Source: Sialis fuliginosa (lineage: Eukaryota > Arthropoda > Insecta > Megaloptera > Sialidae). From it: a stretch of DNA of 64,000 nt. Below, in pieces: positions 26,884 to 40,900 of this stretch (positions within the stretch are counted from its first letter, which is position 1; each line of letters opens with the position of its first letter). Below the pieces are notes generated by a model, which saw nothing but the letters and a program-made list of their open reading frames with translations, was not told the origin of the DNA and did not search any database. The stretch lies in NCBI GenBank assembly GCA_961205875.1, contig OY540816.1:14580701-14644700 (forward strand), read 5' to 3'. The position numbers were made by a program, and so were the translations under genes.

Positions 26884-27005
26884 ATAAACACCGTAAAATC
26901 TTTAAAAAATACGACATTTCATAAAATTTTCATTTAATCAAAAACTTTCGAGCAAAATCAAGATAAAATGAGTAAAAATTATACATGAGATTTTACGGTG
27001 TTTAT
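26884..27005. repeat. Perfect 18-bp inverted repeat 66 bp before the BTB exon
   Basis: ATAAACACCGTAAAATCT at 26884-26901 is exactly mirrored at 26988-27005, enclosing 86 AT-rich bases. It may be a tiny MITE or a hairpin just upstream of the branch site of exon 1. Confidence 0.7.
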
Positions 27006-27091
27006 TATAATTATTTTTGACTACAATCTCGATCATTTGATTGAATACTAATGACCGACTTATTGTTTCAGCGCGGCCTGGCGGCACCGAA

Positions 27092-27316
27092 ATGGGAAGT
27101 GGTGAGCACTACTGCCTGAGGTGGAACAATCATCAGAGCAACCTCCTCGGCGTGTTCAGCCAGCTGCTACGCGACGAGAGCCTGGTGGACGTAACGCTCG
27201 CCTGCTCCGAGGGCCACTCGATCCGAGCGCACCGAGTCGTGCTCTCCGCCTGCTCCTCATACTTTCAGACTCTGTTCCTCGACCATCCCAGCCGGCATCC
27301 GATCGTCATACTCAAA
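27092..27316 (+). CDS. Coding exon 1: N-terminal part of the BTB domain (residues 1-75)
   Basis: Opens after an acceptor at 27070-27071 (TTGTTTCAG) with a consensus-like branch site TACTAAT at 27046-27052. The exon therefore carries 20 nt of 5' UTR (27072-27091) before ATG 27092. It encodes MGSGEHYCLRWNNHQSN through IVILK, the first strand/helix block of the BTB-ttk fold. The conserved D in LVDVTLAC and the H in RAHRVVLSAC are present. Donor is AAA|GTTAGT at 27317. GC content is far above the flanking DNA. Confidence 0.9.
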
Positions 27317-30300
27317 GTTAGTACATGCAACCTTTATACTTTAACATTTTTTTGAATTCCAGATTGTGATTATAAATATATATCTAATTTAATTGTGTAA
27401 ACGTCAGAATTTATTGAAGATAAAAGTAAATGCAAGTTTTCGATTCACAGAATCATCGTCAGGCTGTTAGATGTATTGTGTATTGAGATTACGACATCTT
27501 TTTTCAAATTTTATTCCTTCTGTGAATCGAAAGATTGCATATACTTTTATATTCAATCAATTCTGACGTTTACATTTAAGTTGTAATTATTTATATTTTA
27601 ATGTCACTACTATTATATTATTACTATATACCAAAGGTATTGGCATCAGTCTTGGATCATACCCCAGTGTTGAATTCTTGTTTAATTAAATGTATTAAAT
27701 TAGAAATATTTGTTTATTTTTAATTACTGCCATTACTGAATCATAATCTATAGACACTTAACTTTAACACAGTTTAATTTGATGACAATCGGCTAGTGGA
27801 TGTCAAGAAGGTAGACATTTAAACTAATTATTAGTGTAATTTATTTATTATATTATCATAGCATCTGCTTTTCATTGTTGCAAATTTCACGATTCTTTAT
27901 TTTATAAATTTTGTGTTATAAGTGTCTCACTGATTGTGAGTGCCCATTGCTGGTTTTACTTTATCCATTACTTGAGAAGAAACATAAACAAATTCAAAAA
28001 CTATTATTTAAAAAAAAAACTAGGTACCTACATATATTTGCGAACTATTTAGTAGTATTTGTATATAAGTTCATGATAATTACAAAACAGAAGCCCATTA
28101 ATTCCAAAGAACAGTATATTTTGCTCTTAAAGGGGCCAAGACTGGTGCCAGTACCTTATATTACATATATACAATTAAAATAAATGACAAAAACCGAACG
28201 TAGGTGCCTACTCTTATGATAATAACATTTACATAACATTTTTAAATGGCATGCTTATATTTATTTATTTTTGTTCAGGACGTTCGTTTCGCCGAACTTC
28301 GGACGCTGATCGAGTTCATGTACAAAGGCGAAGTGAACGTCGAGTATTGTCAATTATCAGCACTTCTGAAGACCGCCGAGAGTCTGAAGGTGAAGGGTCT
28401 GGCCGAGATGACGACAACCATCACACCTCCCGTGGCGACCGTGAGCTCTAACGTCACATCACAGCCAGAGCCAAGCGGGGGCGGCGAGCCAGACCTACAC
28501 CAGCACCAGCAACAGCAGCAGGCCGAGCAACGCGAGCGAGAACGAGAACGGGAACGAGAGCAACAGCGCGAACGGGAGCAAAGGGAGCGCGAGCAGTATG
28601 TGACGGAACAAGCATTACGTGATAATAGAAGCTACGAACACAACAGACTGATTCAGGGTAACGAGAGAATACGGGAACGGGAGCACTTGCACAGGATAGA
28701 TTATCATAGGTCGGAGCGGAAGAGGCATCACCACCGGACGTTAGAGCAACAAGAACAACAAATATTGAAATCCAGAGTTAACGTGATCACGCCGAATTCA
28801 TTAGAACAGTTATCTCACCGGCTGAGTGATGAGTGCGTGAGTTCGTCACCACCGCAGTGTGACTCTCCGCTAGCGCTCAACACCCGGGGTTCCGTGCCAC
28901 CGCTGGATGACAAGGGCGGCGGGACGGGAGGCTCTGAGGGTGGAAGCGGAGGCACGAGGAAGTCAGAATCTCCCGACTCCATTCGGGACGAGTGCATTGA
29001 CGGTGGTGCTGATTCGTGTGAACCGAATGACTTGAGTGTTAATAATAATTCATCATCGGTTGATCCGGGGGGTGGGAGGGGGTCGGTGCCGACGGCAGCG
29101 GCGTGTCCGACAACGTCCAGACTGCCGTCACCGCACGCGGCGGCGGAATCAGAGCCGGTGGCGGGTCCTTCGGGATTGCCTCCAGTGCAGCAAGTGCCTT
29201 TGGTGAGTAACTAACAATACTCACTCTAAACATACGCTTTGTTGTTGTAGTTTGCTATTTTCAAGTTTAATTTAGCTGATATAATTATAATCTTTAAGTC
29301 CCTTTATATTTTATTACTATATATGTTAGACATCTTTAGTCATATTACTTACAATAAGCAAGTACAACATATATGTAATTATCTCAAATTATAAATAATA
29401 TTAAAATAAGTATTATCGTATAAGTCGGTTCTTTAAGTTCTCTTCTTAATAGATTGAAATTATGATACTTCGCTGTCATGTATTCTGTATAATAACTCAG
29501 TTTATATTGTTGGTTGTCTCGTATTTTAAATACTTCTCTCATTTGTAATTGCTTCCTATTTTTTATGGCTCTAATGATAAGATATTTGTATTCATTGAAT
29601 AATTTGGTTACATCCATACACATAACTATATGAATATTACGTACATACACATACATGTATCTAAAAATTTGATTACTAAATATTTCTGAGAATTCAATAT
29701 AATTTTTATCTAGAAAATGAATGACACAGGCAAACAAAAAGTATTGTACTCTTAATCAGACTATGTTTTTCCTTCATATTTTTGAGCACTGAAAAAGTAC
29801 TTGACAATAAAATATCTGCCACGAGACTTTCTTATACGTTATCCTGGCAGTGAATAGTGTACGTGATTCTTATTTTATTAAAACATATTTCTGACAAACT
29901 AATAAAAGATAGAATAAAATGAATGAGACATAAACTATAGATAATATTATTTTCTACATTATGTATCAAATAAATTTAAAAAAATTAATATTACATACAA
30001 TTTTTAACTTGACCATTTTTCTCTAATTTTTCAAAGTAATACGAAAAAATCAAAAATCAACGTCAGTAAACATCCGTATCCGGTTGAAAGATCGTTTTCA
30101 AAAATAAGAGGTTTTCTTCCAGACAAAAATTAATCTTAAATATAAAATTTCACCCTTCTACGATTTGTCGTATTTGAGTTTCAACACTTACAGACCGACA
30201 GACAGACAGACATATAAATATCATGGCAAAAATAGTCAGAATGGATTCAGGGAAGGTCAACATGGATAATTCCATCAAAATTCGGATTTCGAAAAAAATC

Positions 30301-33300
30301 GGCTTCACTATACTCGTACTTCTCTATAATATATGTATAATTCATATACATGAAAGACAGTGAAAAGCTCGCAAACTCGCAAATGTTTTTGTTAGTGTCA
30401 AAAATTACAAACAAAAATTATAGAATTACAATATTATATATTAGTAAAACTATCGACGTATAAATAAATCAGAAACGTTAGTTAAATATAATAAAAGCTC
30501 TGAATCAATACCGAAAGCCTTACAGAATCTTATGCAATGCGGAGATTAATATGACTATACTATAAGTCACGAAATAATGTGGTAAGATGAAAATCCGGTT
30601 AAAAGTACAAGACCTTTTTTATGGACCTGTATAATTACATACTATATATATGGTATATCTTTAATAAATTATAAATTTTCTTTTATACAAGCCTGCCGTA
30701 AATCAATTATGAAAAAGCCTAAACTAATTTTAGAGTTTTAGGCTTGCGAACAGTGAAAATTCCTTCAAAATAAATTCATTAGTTCTCCTGTCATGTAAAA
30801 ACAAACAGTATTGATAAGTAACAAGATTATAGGATTTATTAATCGATAAATGCATAATAGGATATTTTTTCAAAAGGTAATGCAGTAATGCACAACTTGC
30901 AAATAAAATTCCCTCCCCTTGTTTTAACTTCATTAATTTTCTCATATTATTCAATGACATGTATCAATTAACTAATTGTCACACGACAAATACAATAAAA
31001 CAAGTGTAGTACGAGTATGTTGAAAACTGTAAAATAATTTAACATAGCTAACCATTGAATGAAGCATTCCCGCCGGCGTGGTGTGGAATCTTCCTGTCCA
31101 CCCCGTCGTCTGCCCCCTCCTCTTGCGTCGCGACGGCTATGCGGCGGACTGCACACGCCGGATCGATCGGGCGCGAGCGTCGAGACGAACTCGGTGCAAC
31201 GGCGCGATATCGATCTGGTGCACCGACGGCGCGACCTTTGTGCACAAACACACAAACACACCCACCCATACCCGTAACCCACGCACGTGCATACGTCATG
31301 ACGGCGGAACATATCTGAGGAAATTGTTATTAATACTAATACAACACTTCTTAACCTTTTAGTATTTGCGATCCAATTTTCAATCAAAATTCTCATCCCC
31401 CCCCCCCCCAGCTCTCAGATAATAATTTTATTAAACCTTCTTTCGAAAAACTTTGCTCTGCAAGACAAGCCCAAGAGAGTCACTAATAATTATTAATCTT
31501 GTTTTTAATTTAATATTGATAAGTTAATTATTAAATACATTGTGCAGTACAGATACAATCCTATTTATAAGTGTATTATATCAGTGTAAGTAAATGTAAA
31601 CGTGTATTTTATTGCTTTTCTTTCAGTAAATAAAATAATTTTTTAAATATTTTTTCTCGATATGCTCGCGCCCCCCATTTAGTTTTATCATGCCCCACAG
31701 GTTAAGAATCGCTGTACTAATATATTAATTCGTAGGTTATGTCTTTGCAATTAAAATATTTTAGATTTTTTGAGTCTGTTTAAATAATATTAAAAATAAT
31801 CAATTTTAATTGTTTTTTTTTTTTTTATTTGATACAAAACTACTGAACCGATTTTGATGGTACTTAGTCATGACCGCGGAACATATCTGATAGCGTTATT
31901 AAACTAATATATTAATTCGTAGGCTATGTTTTTACAATTAAAATATTTTAGATTTTTTGAGTCTATTTAAATAATAATAAAAATAATCTATTTTGATTGT
32001 TTGTTTTTCTGACTTAATACAAAACTACTGAATCGATTTTGATGGTAATTTCATTGTTGAACTGCTTAGGACCGTATATTTAGAAAGGCTATAATATATT
32101 AATTGTTTTACGGCAGGTTCGTATTAAGGAAAATGTAAAGTTAATATTTTCTAATAAAAATATTTATATAAAAAATCAAAAATAATTAAATTATAATTAA
32201 TAATTTAAAAGGCACGTATTAAATTAGATTTATAATTTATTTTTTTAAATCATTTAAAACTGTAATGTAACTTATAACATAAAAATTTGCAAAAATATTT
32301 TAATTTGCTAGTTTTACTCACCAGTTTTCATACACCTATCACATATAAATGATTATTTCAAAATATAACTGATATTTCTATCGATTTTAAATTTCATAAT
32401 AAATAAAACGTTCTATTATTCAGGTGTGTCAGTTTGCGTTAGGGCAACTTTATATTTTTTATATTGCTTATTGTAATCAATAATGAAATCAATTCATTTT
32501 GAAGTTGTTAATCTTAGCGCCTATTTATAGCTACATTCATTCTAGTGATTTCCAAACTAGAAAGTCTAGGCCTACTATTGGTGTCTAAAATAGCGAAGTT
32601 TCTAGTAGGAAAATTAAAAATTGGATTTTTTTCTAACAATCTAATGCAATGAAAAAAAAATGTTTTATAAATAAATTAATACGTGGAGTAAACTACTTTT
32701 AAACCTTTAACTAGGCCAATAACTAAAAATATAAAACTTGTCAGTAATTGTGTCTTTAAATATGAACTACATACTTTTTCAGTCGAAAATATTGCTCTTC
32801 TATTTTTTTTCCTAAATTATTTTTGCATTGCTCCATTAAGCATTTCTCTCTATACTATTATAAAAACAATATACAATTGCAAATATTTTTCCATTTTTTT
32901 CCAGTCGTTGAAAAAGGAAGTCGATTGGGGAGGAGGAAGTCTGGAGGACTCTAAGACAAGTGCAGATAGTTTGTTAGAATATAGACATCCGTACGAACCG
33001 GTAAGTTGTTTTCTTTAATAAAATCACTTATAGAAATAGATTGAATGACTAGAAAAAAACGCAAACCAAACTTTATTTATCTGTATTCATATTTTGTATT
33101 TTTCAACAATATCATTTTTTCGTAATTTCTATAATATTCTCTAAATATAATCAACAATGTAAAGAAGTATTGCATTTTATTCTAGTTACTCTTTAGTATA
33201 AATATTAGAGAGCATAAAATATAAGAGATACATAACATTTACTTATTAAAAATATATGTTTTAAATTAATATGAAAGCATGAAAAATATTCCTTTATGAT

Positions 33301-34907
33301 CCTTCTTATCCTCTACACCTTAAATTATTTTAACCCAATTTTACAATTAGTTTTAGTGTAAAACACAATTACCATTAACATAAAAATAAATTAATTACTT
33401 CTGGTTTTATATTCATTTTAAGAAAATATTTTTGTTAATTATGATATATAAAAGAAGGTATTAATACAATATAATAAGGGGCAAAGTATGTATAGGTACA
33501 CTTTAACAGTAAAACCATTAGTTTTTAAGATAATATGTTTAACTAAAGATTGTACTTATAATATTATAATACACTTTGCTTCTTTTGCATGAAAATCACT
33601 TCTGCCATAGCTTTTACATTATTTTATTTATCGCTTTTTTATCGTAATTCAACACGTTATCCTTAAAGTATATGGTGTCACTAATTATTAAAAGAATCTT
33701 TGTTCTTAAAATGATTGGTGATGCCCCCTGAAAATCTCCCTATATACATTTTATTTTCTGTTGCACACAAATAATTTTTAAATTAGATAGCACTAGTAGT
33801 GAAATAATTTTAATAACTGGAAATTAATAAATAAATACATACGTGTTTTTCCTCGTCGATTGTGCACGAAAATCGGCGATGAAAAATTTCTGGCAAAAAT
33901 ATAACACATATAAACAAACAAAATGTGCTATCAGTGCAGCCCCGATAAGAAGTTGACCTTAGGTTTTTGTTCATTTTTTAATTTAATTATTTTATCTGCA
34001 TTATTTTTTTGTTCCAAGTGGCCGACTATATTCCATCATAACATGTTTTTTGTTGTTGTTATTATAACTTTTTAACTGTGGCATCGAATGAGCTTCAGAA
34101 CCAAACATAAAACTTTCGTCAACTTCTTGTCGTTTATGCAATTGCGGGGGCCGAACTGTTAGAGTCGAGTCTGTGCAATCCAGCCGGTCTCCTTGAGATC
34201 GGGTATGAGTAACTTGGGTAAATGTGTTGTTGAACCGCGCAGAGAAGTTGATGTTGAAGTTTTCTGTTTGGTTCCAGGACTTGATGCCGGGCTCAGAGGG
34301 ACCATACCCGTGTATGTACTGCGGCGCGGCATTCGCGCACCAGAGCAAACTAACGAGACACATCCTGTCGCACAGTTTGGAGACGCTCAAGTACCGCGAG
34401 CAGCTACATCAGCTGCAGCAGGGCCTGGGTCCGCCCCCGCCACCTCCATTGTTGCTGGCGGGGGCCGGAGGTCTACCTCCACCTGGAGCTCACGGTGAAG
34501 TGGAACACGCAGCGATGGAGCTAGAGCTCGAAGCCGCGGCGGCTGCGGTTGCCGCCGGACAGGGCGGAGGCAGTGTCGTGCTATGCAAGTTCTGCGGCAA
34601 GTCTTTCCCGGATGTGGGTACGTTAATCGCGCATCTTCCTGCGCACACTGGCGATCGCCCATTCAAGTGCGAGTTCTGCGGTAAGGCCTTCAAGCTGCGC
34701 CACCACATGAAGGACCATTGCCGCGTACATACGGGGGAACGGCCCTTTCGCTGCAGCCTCTGCGGGAAGACGTTCTCGCGCTCCACCATTCTGAAGGCCC
34801 ACGAGAAGACGCACTATCCAAAATATGTTCGCAAGTTCCTTTCGCCTGGACCTCTCGACTCGGCGTCGGCTGAAGACGAAGGGAGTCCCCAGCACCACCC
34901 GCAATGA
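27092..34907 (+). CDS. BTB-C2H2 zinc-finger transcription factor, isoform A (four fingers)
   Basis: Join of 27092-27316, 28279-29202, 32905-33000 and 34278-34907; 624 residues. All junctions are phase 0 with GT/AG ends. The BTB domain spans about residues 6-120 and should mediate homo- or heteromeric association in the nucleus. A long low-complexity linker follows (Q/RE-rich about 149-182, basic RSERKRHHHR at 219-228, glycine/serine-rich near 290-310), with PNDLS at 324-328 and LKKE at 385-388. C2H2 fingers are at about 425-447, 516-538, 544-566 and 572-594; the last three are a tandem array with TGDRP and TGERP linkers, which suggests sequence-specific DNA binding. The start is the only Met between the splice acceptor and the BTB domain; it has G at -3 and +4, and an in-frame stop lies at 27038. 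Family known: arthropod BTB-ttk factors are developmental regulators, often repressors. The exact orthologue is not resolved, and isoform choice is inferred from exon phases without transcript data. Confidence 0.85.
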
Positions 34908-37900
34908 GACCACCCCGTCTAGTCGCACACTGTTTGTGTCTGTTACGTTTTGTGGTTCGCCGTGCGTGGTTTTTGGATACGGTTTAACGTGGTACTGTAC
35001 GCGGTTGTTACACACTCCAGTCGACGGGTGGCAACGAACACGCCACTAAAACATTCTGTCACAGATTTACGAGAAATCCCGGAGGCTGTGGTCGAATCTC
35101 AAAAATACGTCAACATAACTTTGGCCATAACTATAATTAATAAATATATAATATCAAATGTAACTGTAAACAGTAAAACTGGCACCATCAAGTGAAATAG
35201 CACTGAAACGATAAAACTAAAAGAAATAATAACAACTTAGGAGTAAATATTTCAATAAATTGTTATGAATATTTAAAACGATTAGAATTTTAAAAATAGA
35301 CTTCAAAAATTACACATTTTTTAATAACCACATTAATGTCTTTAGAATTAAAATGATAGATTGCTTTGGTTTCTTTTAGTTTTATTAATTTTTGTAATAA
35401 AGAATCGACCTTTTAAAAGCCTTCGTTAACATAATATCACTGATTTTGAAAATGTTAAATACTTTGCAAAAATATAAATACTAAAATAATTAATTGATTA
35501 TTTAAAAAGAAGAACACGTAAGAAAAATATTAACTATTAACATTTTTGCAAAGTAAATTCCTTTAAAAAGGACTTGAGTTTTTTATGATAAAACATTAAA
35601 CCATTGTATTTAATACAGAAACAATTATGGTTAAAATGTAATCATTTTAATTACAAGGAAATTTTAAGTAAAGCAAAATGCAAGTAAAAAATTGTTGTAA
35701 ATATTTATAGCTAGGCCAAATAGGGTATTCGAACAAATATATCAAAACAAGTAAAACTGCATCTAGTAACACCGCTAATCAAATAGATTTTATTGTCGAT
35801 AGAAAGAAAAACGTTTTCGGTACATATATAAGTTTTAGGTAAAACTATTTAGATCTTTTAGGAAATTGTCACAATTATAATTGGCTAACGGCAGTAGTTT
35901 GAATTTAGTTTTGTTTAATCGATTTACATACATATTTTAAAATACCAGTTTAATTTTTGAATAGCATTATTAAAGATTTACTCAAAATTTCTAAAAAAAA
36001 AAGCTTATATTTTTTTAAATATATTTTTTTGTTTAATTTATATTTTACAACGTTAATAGAGTAATCCAGAAATTTTTGACATACCTTTTTTATTACTTAT
36101 ACAAAGATTAGGCTAAAAAAATAATAATAGCATTGAACAATTGTTTTTTTATTGCTCAATTTTAAATAATTCAATATTAAGTCATAAAAATCAACTCGCA
36201 TTTAAAACACGACGTGATTGATTGAAACGTTTGTGACGTCACAAATCATGTTCTGTCCAGCTGTCAATGTTGTTTGTATACAAAATTTCAACGCGTGAGT
36301 TATAAAAACTATATAGAAAAATACTAAAAATGAGCCGAAACCCTCAAATTTGGAATTTTGCCTTTAGAAAGCCGTAATTTCTCGAGTATATTATTATTAT
36401 ACATATAGCAACTATATAGAATAACCTTACTTTTAATTTTTTCCTTAGTTTCCTTCTGAGACAGTTATAAATCTTTTTACAAGAGTTTTGTGAGTTGAAT
36501 TATTACAACAAGGTATGAAATAATATTTATAACTTATTATTTTTCGTGGGTTTTCCATGTTTATCGACACTTGTATACTTATTTCAACATTGACTGACAT
36601 TACACTGATTAATGACGTCACGCAACATGGTGCGCAATTGGGAGCATTTGAAAAGTACATTTTTTAAATTTGATAATTTGGGGTCGGGATAAACTTTTAA
36701 ACAGGTTTTTAGGGGTTTTCATTTTTGACCGGATTACTCTATTCCTTTTGGTTATATTTTATTACTATACGCTTATTTAAAATAAATTTTAATGTAAATC
36801 GATGAAAAGAAAAGTCTGTGATACTAAAGAGAAAAGGAAAACCTGAAAGCTGTTTTTTCTTCTTCTTTTTTTAATTAATGAAAAAGATAAATAGTTAAGA
36901 AAAGCAAAAATACAGATCTGATGTATAAGATGAAATTGGAAAGTATTCTTTTAAATTTAAATTTATATTTTAGTATTAAGACATTTTTAGATGTTATTTA
37001 TTTCGCTTATTTTTTATATATTCGTGTATTTTTTATTTTTGGCTGTGATTTTTAGGTAGTTAAAATTATTAAAATTATTGTTCAAATCTGATCTGTATTT
37101 TTTTATTTTGAATGAATGGTTTATTTTTGAAATGGGTTTAGATATGAAAAATTCCTTTAAAAATAATTAATTCCGTTATAATTATAGGCATGTTTTAAAA
37201 TATTAATTAAAAAGCTGTCAAAAAAAACTGCATATTATTATTTAATTTTATAATGCAATGAATATGGTGCTTATTCTTTGGTGTTATCCTATCTACATAT
37301 AAAGTTAATATTTAAAAAAAAGGTTCAATAACTTTATTTTCTTTAATTCATATGATGTCATTGATAAAACTTTTGAATTAAAAGGAAACATTTTAACATG
37401 CCTGTAATTTTGGTTTTTATATAAATTACAACAATTAAATTTAAAATATTCAACTACAAATTAAAATTTGTTACATATATGTAAGACATACTATTTACTT
37501 GATTTTAATAACAAAAATGCATATAATATAATTGTTTTAATTTCATTATGACGTTATGTTCTTAAAACAATAATTTCGTTACATTGTATAATTTTTTTTG
37601 GAATCAAGTTTGGTTTTAGACAGTTTCAGTTATTTCTATTTATTTTTTTTAAACCCAAACGTCAATTACCAAATTATTTATAAAACATTCGATTTCGACA
37701 ACGAAGAGATGTATCTTTTGCGTTTGAAAATACGTAAATCATTTACTTTATTATTAATATGAATACAAGTACATGAAATTTAGAAGAATTGATTGGAGTC
37801 GAACGCTATGGAAATAGGAAATAAATACCCGTACGATTGAAAATTGATCGAAATACATGATTTCTTTATTTTTATAAATTTATAGTGCAAGTTTAGTGCT

Positions 37901-40900
37901 GCGAATATATCCACTTTAATAGGCGATAGTTTGTTTACCACCGATGAAATTTCTAACCAAAAGCCATCATAAAGATGTTCTACATCAGGAAAGGAAAAAA
38001 ACCCTGCCCTGGCACCCGGGAAGTTACTTTACTTAACAGTGATTGGTTGATTCATGGAATTTTTGGTGGATTGTACCAGAAATTTAAAGAATGTAATTTT
38101 TTAAGCATGTAAGGAAGTGAGAAAGAAGTAACTAGAAAGAGAGAGATACTAGTGACCAAGCTAACCAAAAACTTTTTATGTTCACTTCATGTTGAGCGTT
38201 TCTGTCAGAACACTAATTTCTATCTCTTTATGGTTCCTTGTCTCACTTCCTTCGCTTAAAAAATGAAATTCTTTAAATTTCTGATACAATCCACCAGAAA
38301 TTCCATAAATCAACCAATCAAAGCTCGTTCACTGATTTTGGTCAGTCGTGAACGTGACCATTGATAACTCTTCTCTCTGACCAATGTAAAATTTATCACA
38401 ATCTTTACAATTTATTTTGTAGATTATTTTGTAGGTTCATCCTTGTCTAATATTTAAACAGGCTCTTTATCAAATAATTTACCCACCCTTATTTTGAAAT
38501 GATATGAGTTAAAAATAAATAAAGAAATCATGCATCGTTGTTTCGTTTTCATCCACTAATATGTTCGGGTGTGTTCGTTTTGTAGTATTGAAGTGATTGT
38601 GATTATTTGTTTTGTTACAAAATTGGATAATGTGATTGGCTAAGATCTGTGATTCTATGAGTAGGATAGTTCATTCGAGCGTTTTTTACGTTATATAAAT
38701 TTAAAATTAATATTAATATCTTCATTAATAACTGATGAATCATTGTCTTTTTGACGTTCAAAGTGACAAATTAAGGAGAATTGGGGATTTTTAAAAAGTT
38801 TTTTAAATGCATAATTTTAAATAAATTACGTCACACATTAAGGGGTCTATGTAGTGTGACATGTAGTGACAAAGGGGGGGGGGGAGTAAGAGTCACAAAC
38901 TTCGTGACGTCACATTTTAAAAATCAAAACAATAATTTTTATATGAATTCTTAAACCAAAATTACTATCTTGTTATTGGAAATTTTCAAACGTGCTTGGT
39001 AAAATTTCATATAATTTTTATTGATAAACGAAAAAAATTTATATGAATAAAAATAATATTAACAACCAAGGACAATAAAAGAATATTCCTTTTCGTTGAT
39101 TTTGAGTAGCTTCTTATTGTTTCGAAACTTGTGTGACGTCACAACAGAGGCGAAGGGGTCACACGAATGTGACAACCTGTGACAAAGCGCGGGGGGGATT
39201 ATTAAATTTGTGTGATGGAATTTATAGATGGTCTCTTATGTATTTTTTAGACGAATTAAATCTGCGTATAATTTCTTCAATAAATATTTATCCCTCAATG
39301 TTCTAGTATTTTTTTTCTATTAATTTTATTCTTATACATTAATTTAAAATTGATGTTCATTAATTTATAAAACATTTTGTCACGTATGATGACGTCAGAA
39401 AACATTGAATTGTCTTTTATAATATGTCTGTTAATCAGTATGAAAATTTAAGTTTGGCATATAGCGGCCTGATACAAATGATTTATTAATTCTTATTAAT
39501 ATTTCGTTTATTCAAAATAAAATATTCAATTATTGTGTAAGGAAGAGCATATTTATAAATTACTATTAATTTGAAAAGTATTTATTATAAAAAATAAGTG
39601 ATCTGAACCTATTTTTTGTAATTTTTTTTTTTATTTGAATTTGAAAATTATATTTTTTACCTAAAACTGCAAAAATATATTAGGATCCAAATTAAATATT
39701 TTTTATTCGAACCAAGTCTTTGTTTAATCTCAATTCTCGATGCGTTGTAAAAATTATCATCTGACCATTAACCAAATTTAAAAAAAAAACTATTCGGCTG
39801 TGTAAATATTTTAAAACGTATGCTTTTACAGTGGATCTCAAACAATTATGTTTGTTGACCACTGGTGTAATTTTTATCCCAATATCATCAACCTATATGA
39901 CTTATAGATAACTACATATCGACTATTTACGTTTTTAATATGCACTGAAAATACCTACTTTGCAATAAATGTGAAAACACATGTACAGAATGCCCTCGTC
40001 TAACGCGGCTAACGGCCACATCGAATGTGACGAAGCCGCGACATTTTATTTGAAGAACGTTCCACGAAGGAGGACTGTATTTTAATTCAATTGCAACTTA
40101 CATAGAATTTAAATGGCAAAAATATTTTTATATTGTTAAAAATCACATTTTGACAGTTAATTAACTGCGTTCAGAATTTTAAAGAGAATCACAAAAATAT
40201 TTTTGAGTGTTTTGAAATTTAAATCTATAAAAATCACTGTTAATGTAAAAATACTGTCATTTTGTAATACAAAAAGTTTTATAACCGGCATATTTGATTT
40301 TCACATATATCCTTTTTTTATAATCGTACAGTCAGTAACAGCAACTTAGAATTTATGATTAATATAATAAATATATGTAATCTCTTGATTTAAATGGTGT
40401 CTATCGCCAGCACTGGTCTCTACAATGGCCGAGTATGAAGTTTGTATACATTCCATAGCAATACATGGCATATATGTTCCTTTAAAAATATTATTTATTA
40501 TTATAGAACGTAAAATATACATATTACAGATATAAAATAGCAATAAATATTGTATGTACATTATAGTATAATAATAATAATATATTACATATTATATAAC
40601 ATATAATAATTTTTAAGGTGATATTCTATAGTTTTTCAACATTTTTTGAGTTTCCTAATGAAAGAAATATATATTTATAAATATTTTAAGAAACATTGTA
40701 TAGTGTTTTGTATATATCAAAATATATACTGAAATATCATTTATTGTAAAATGAAAATAATTATTTCTTCTTATTCGTTACTTTCTACCTAATACAAATG
40801 CTTCGTTTTTTGAATGTGGTAAATACTTATAGTAAAAAAACGTGTGTTCTTTGTTATCATTGTTATAATAATGCATAATACGTGTAGATATCTCTTTTTG

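Noticed and set aside
27092..29202. Naming the gene lola, tramtrack, fruitless, broad or abrupt
   Set aside because: The BTB shares the family signature, but its distinctive residues (FSQLLRDESLVDVTLACSEG, NVEYCQLSALLKTAESLKVK) do not match what I know of these members; orthology needs a tree.
30060..30330. Segment with GACCGACAGACAGACAGACA resembling a common insect repeat
   Set aside because: Looks like a degraded dispersed repeat, but no boundaries or second copy could be established in the window.
31048..31396. Several long frames in the CpG-rich island
   Set aside because: GC richness removes stop codons in all frames; none has a domain or a phase-matching splice pair.
34387..35015. 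Minus-strand frames opposite the module A fingers
   Set aside because: Shadows of the real zinc-finger exon; antisense of Cys/His codons, no independent features.
38840..39240. Possible TIR element around GTGACGTCACA and G-run motifs
   Set aside because: Repeated phrases are visible (TGTGACGTCAC, GTGACAAAG.GCGGGGGG), but element ends and target duplication could not be defined.
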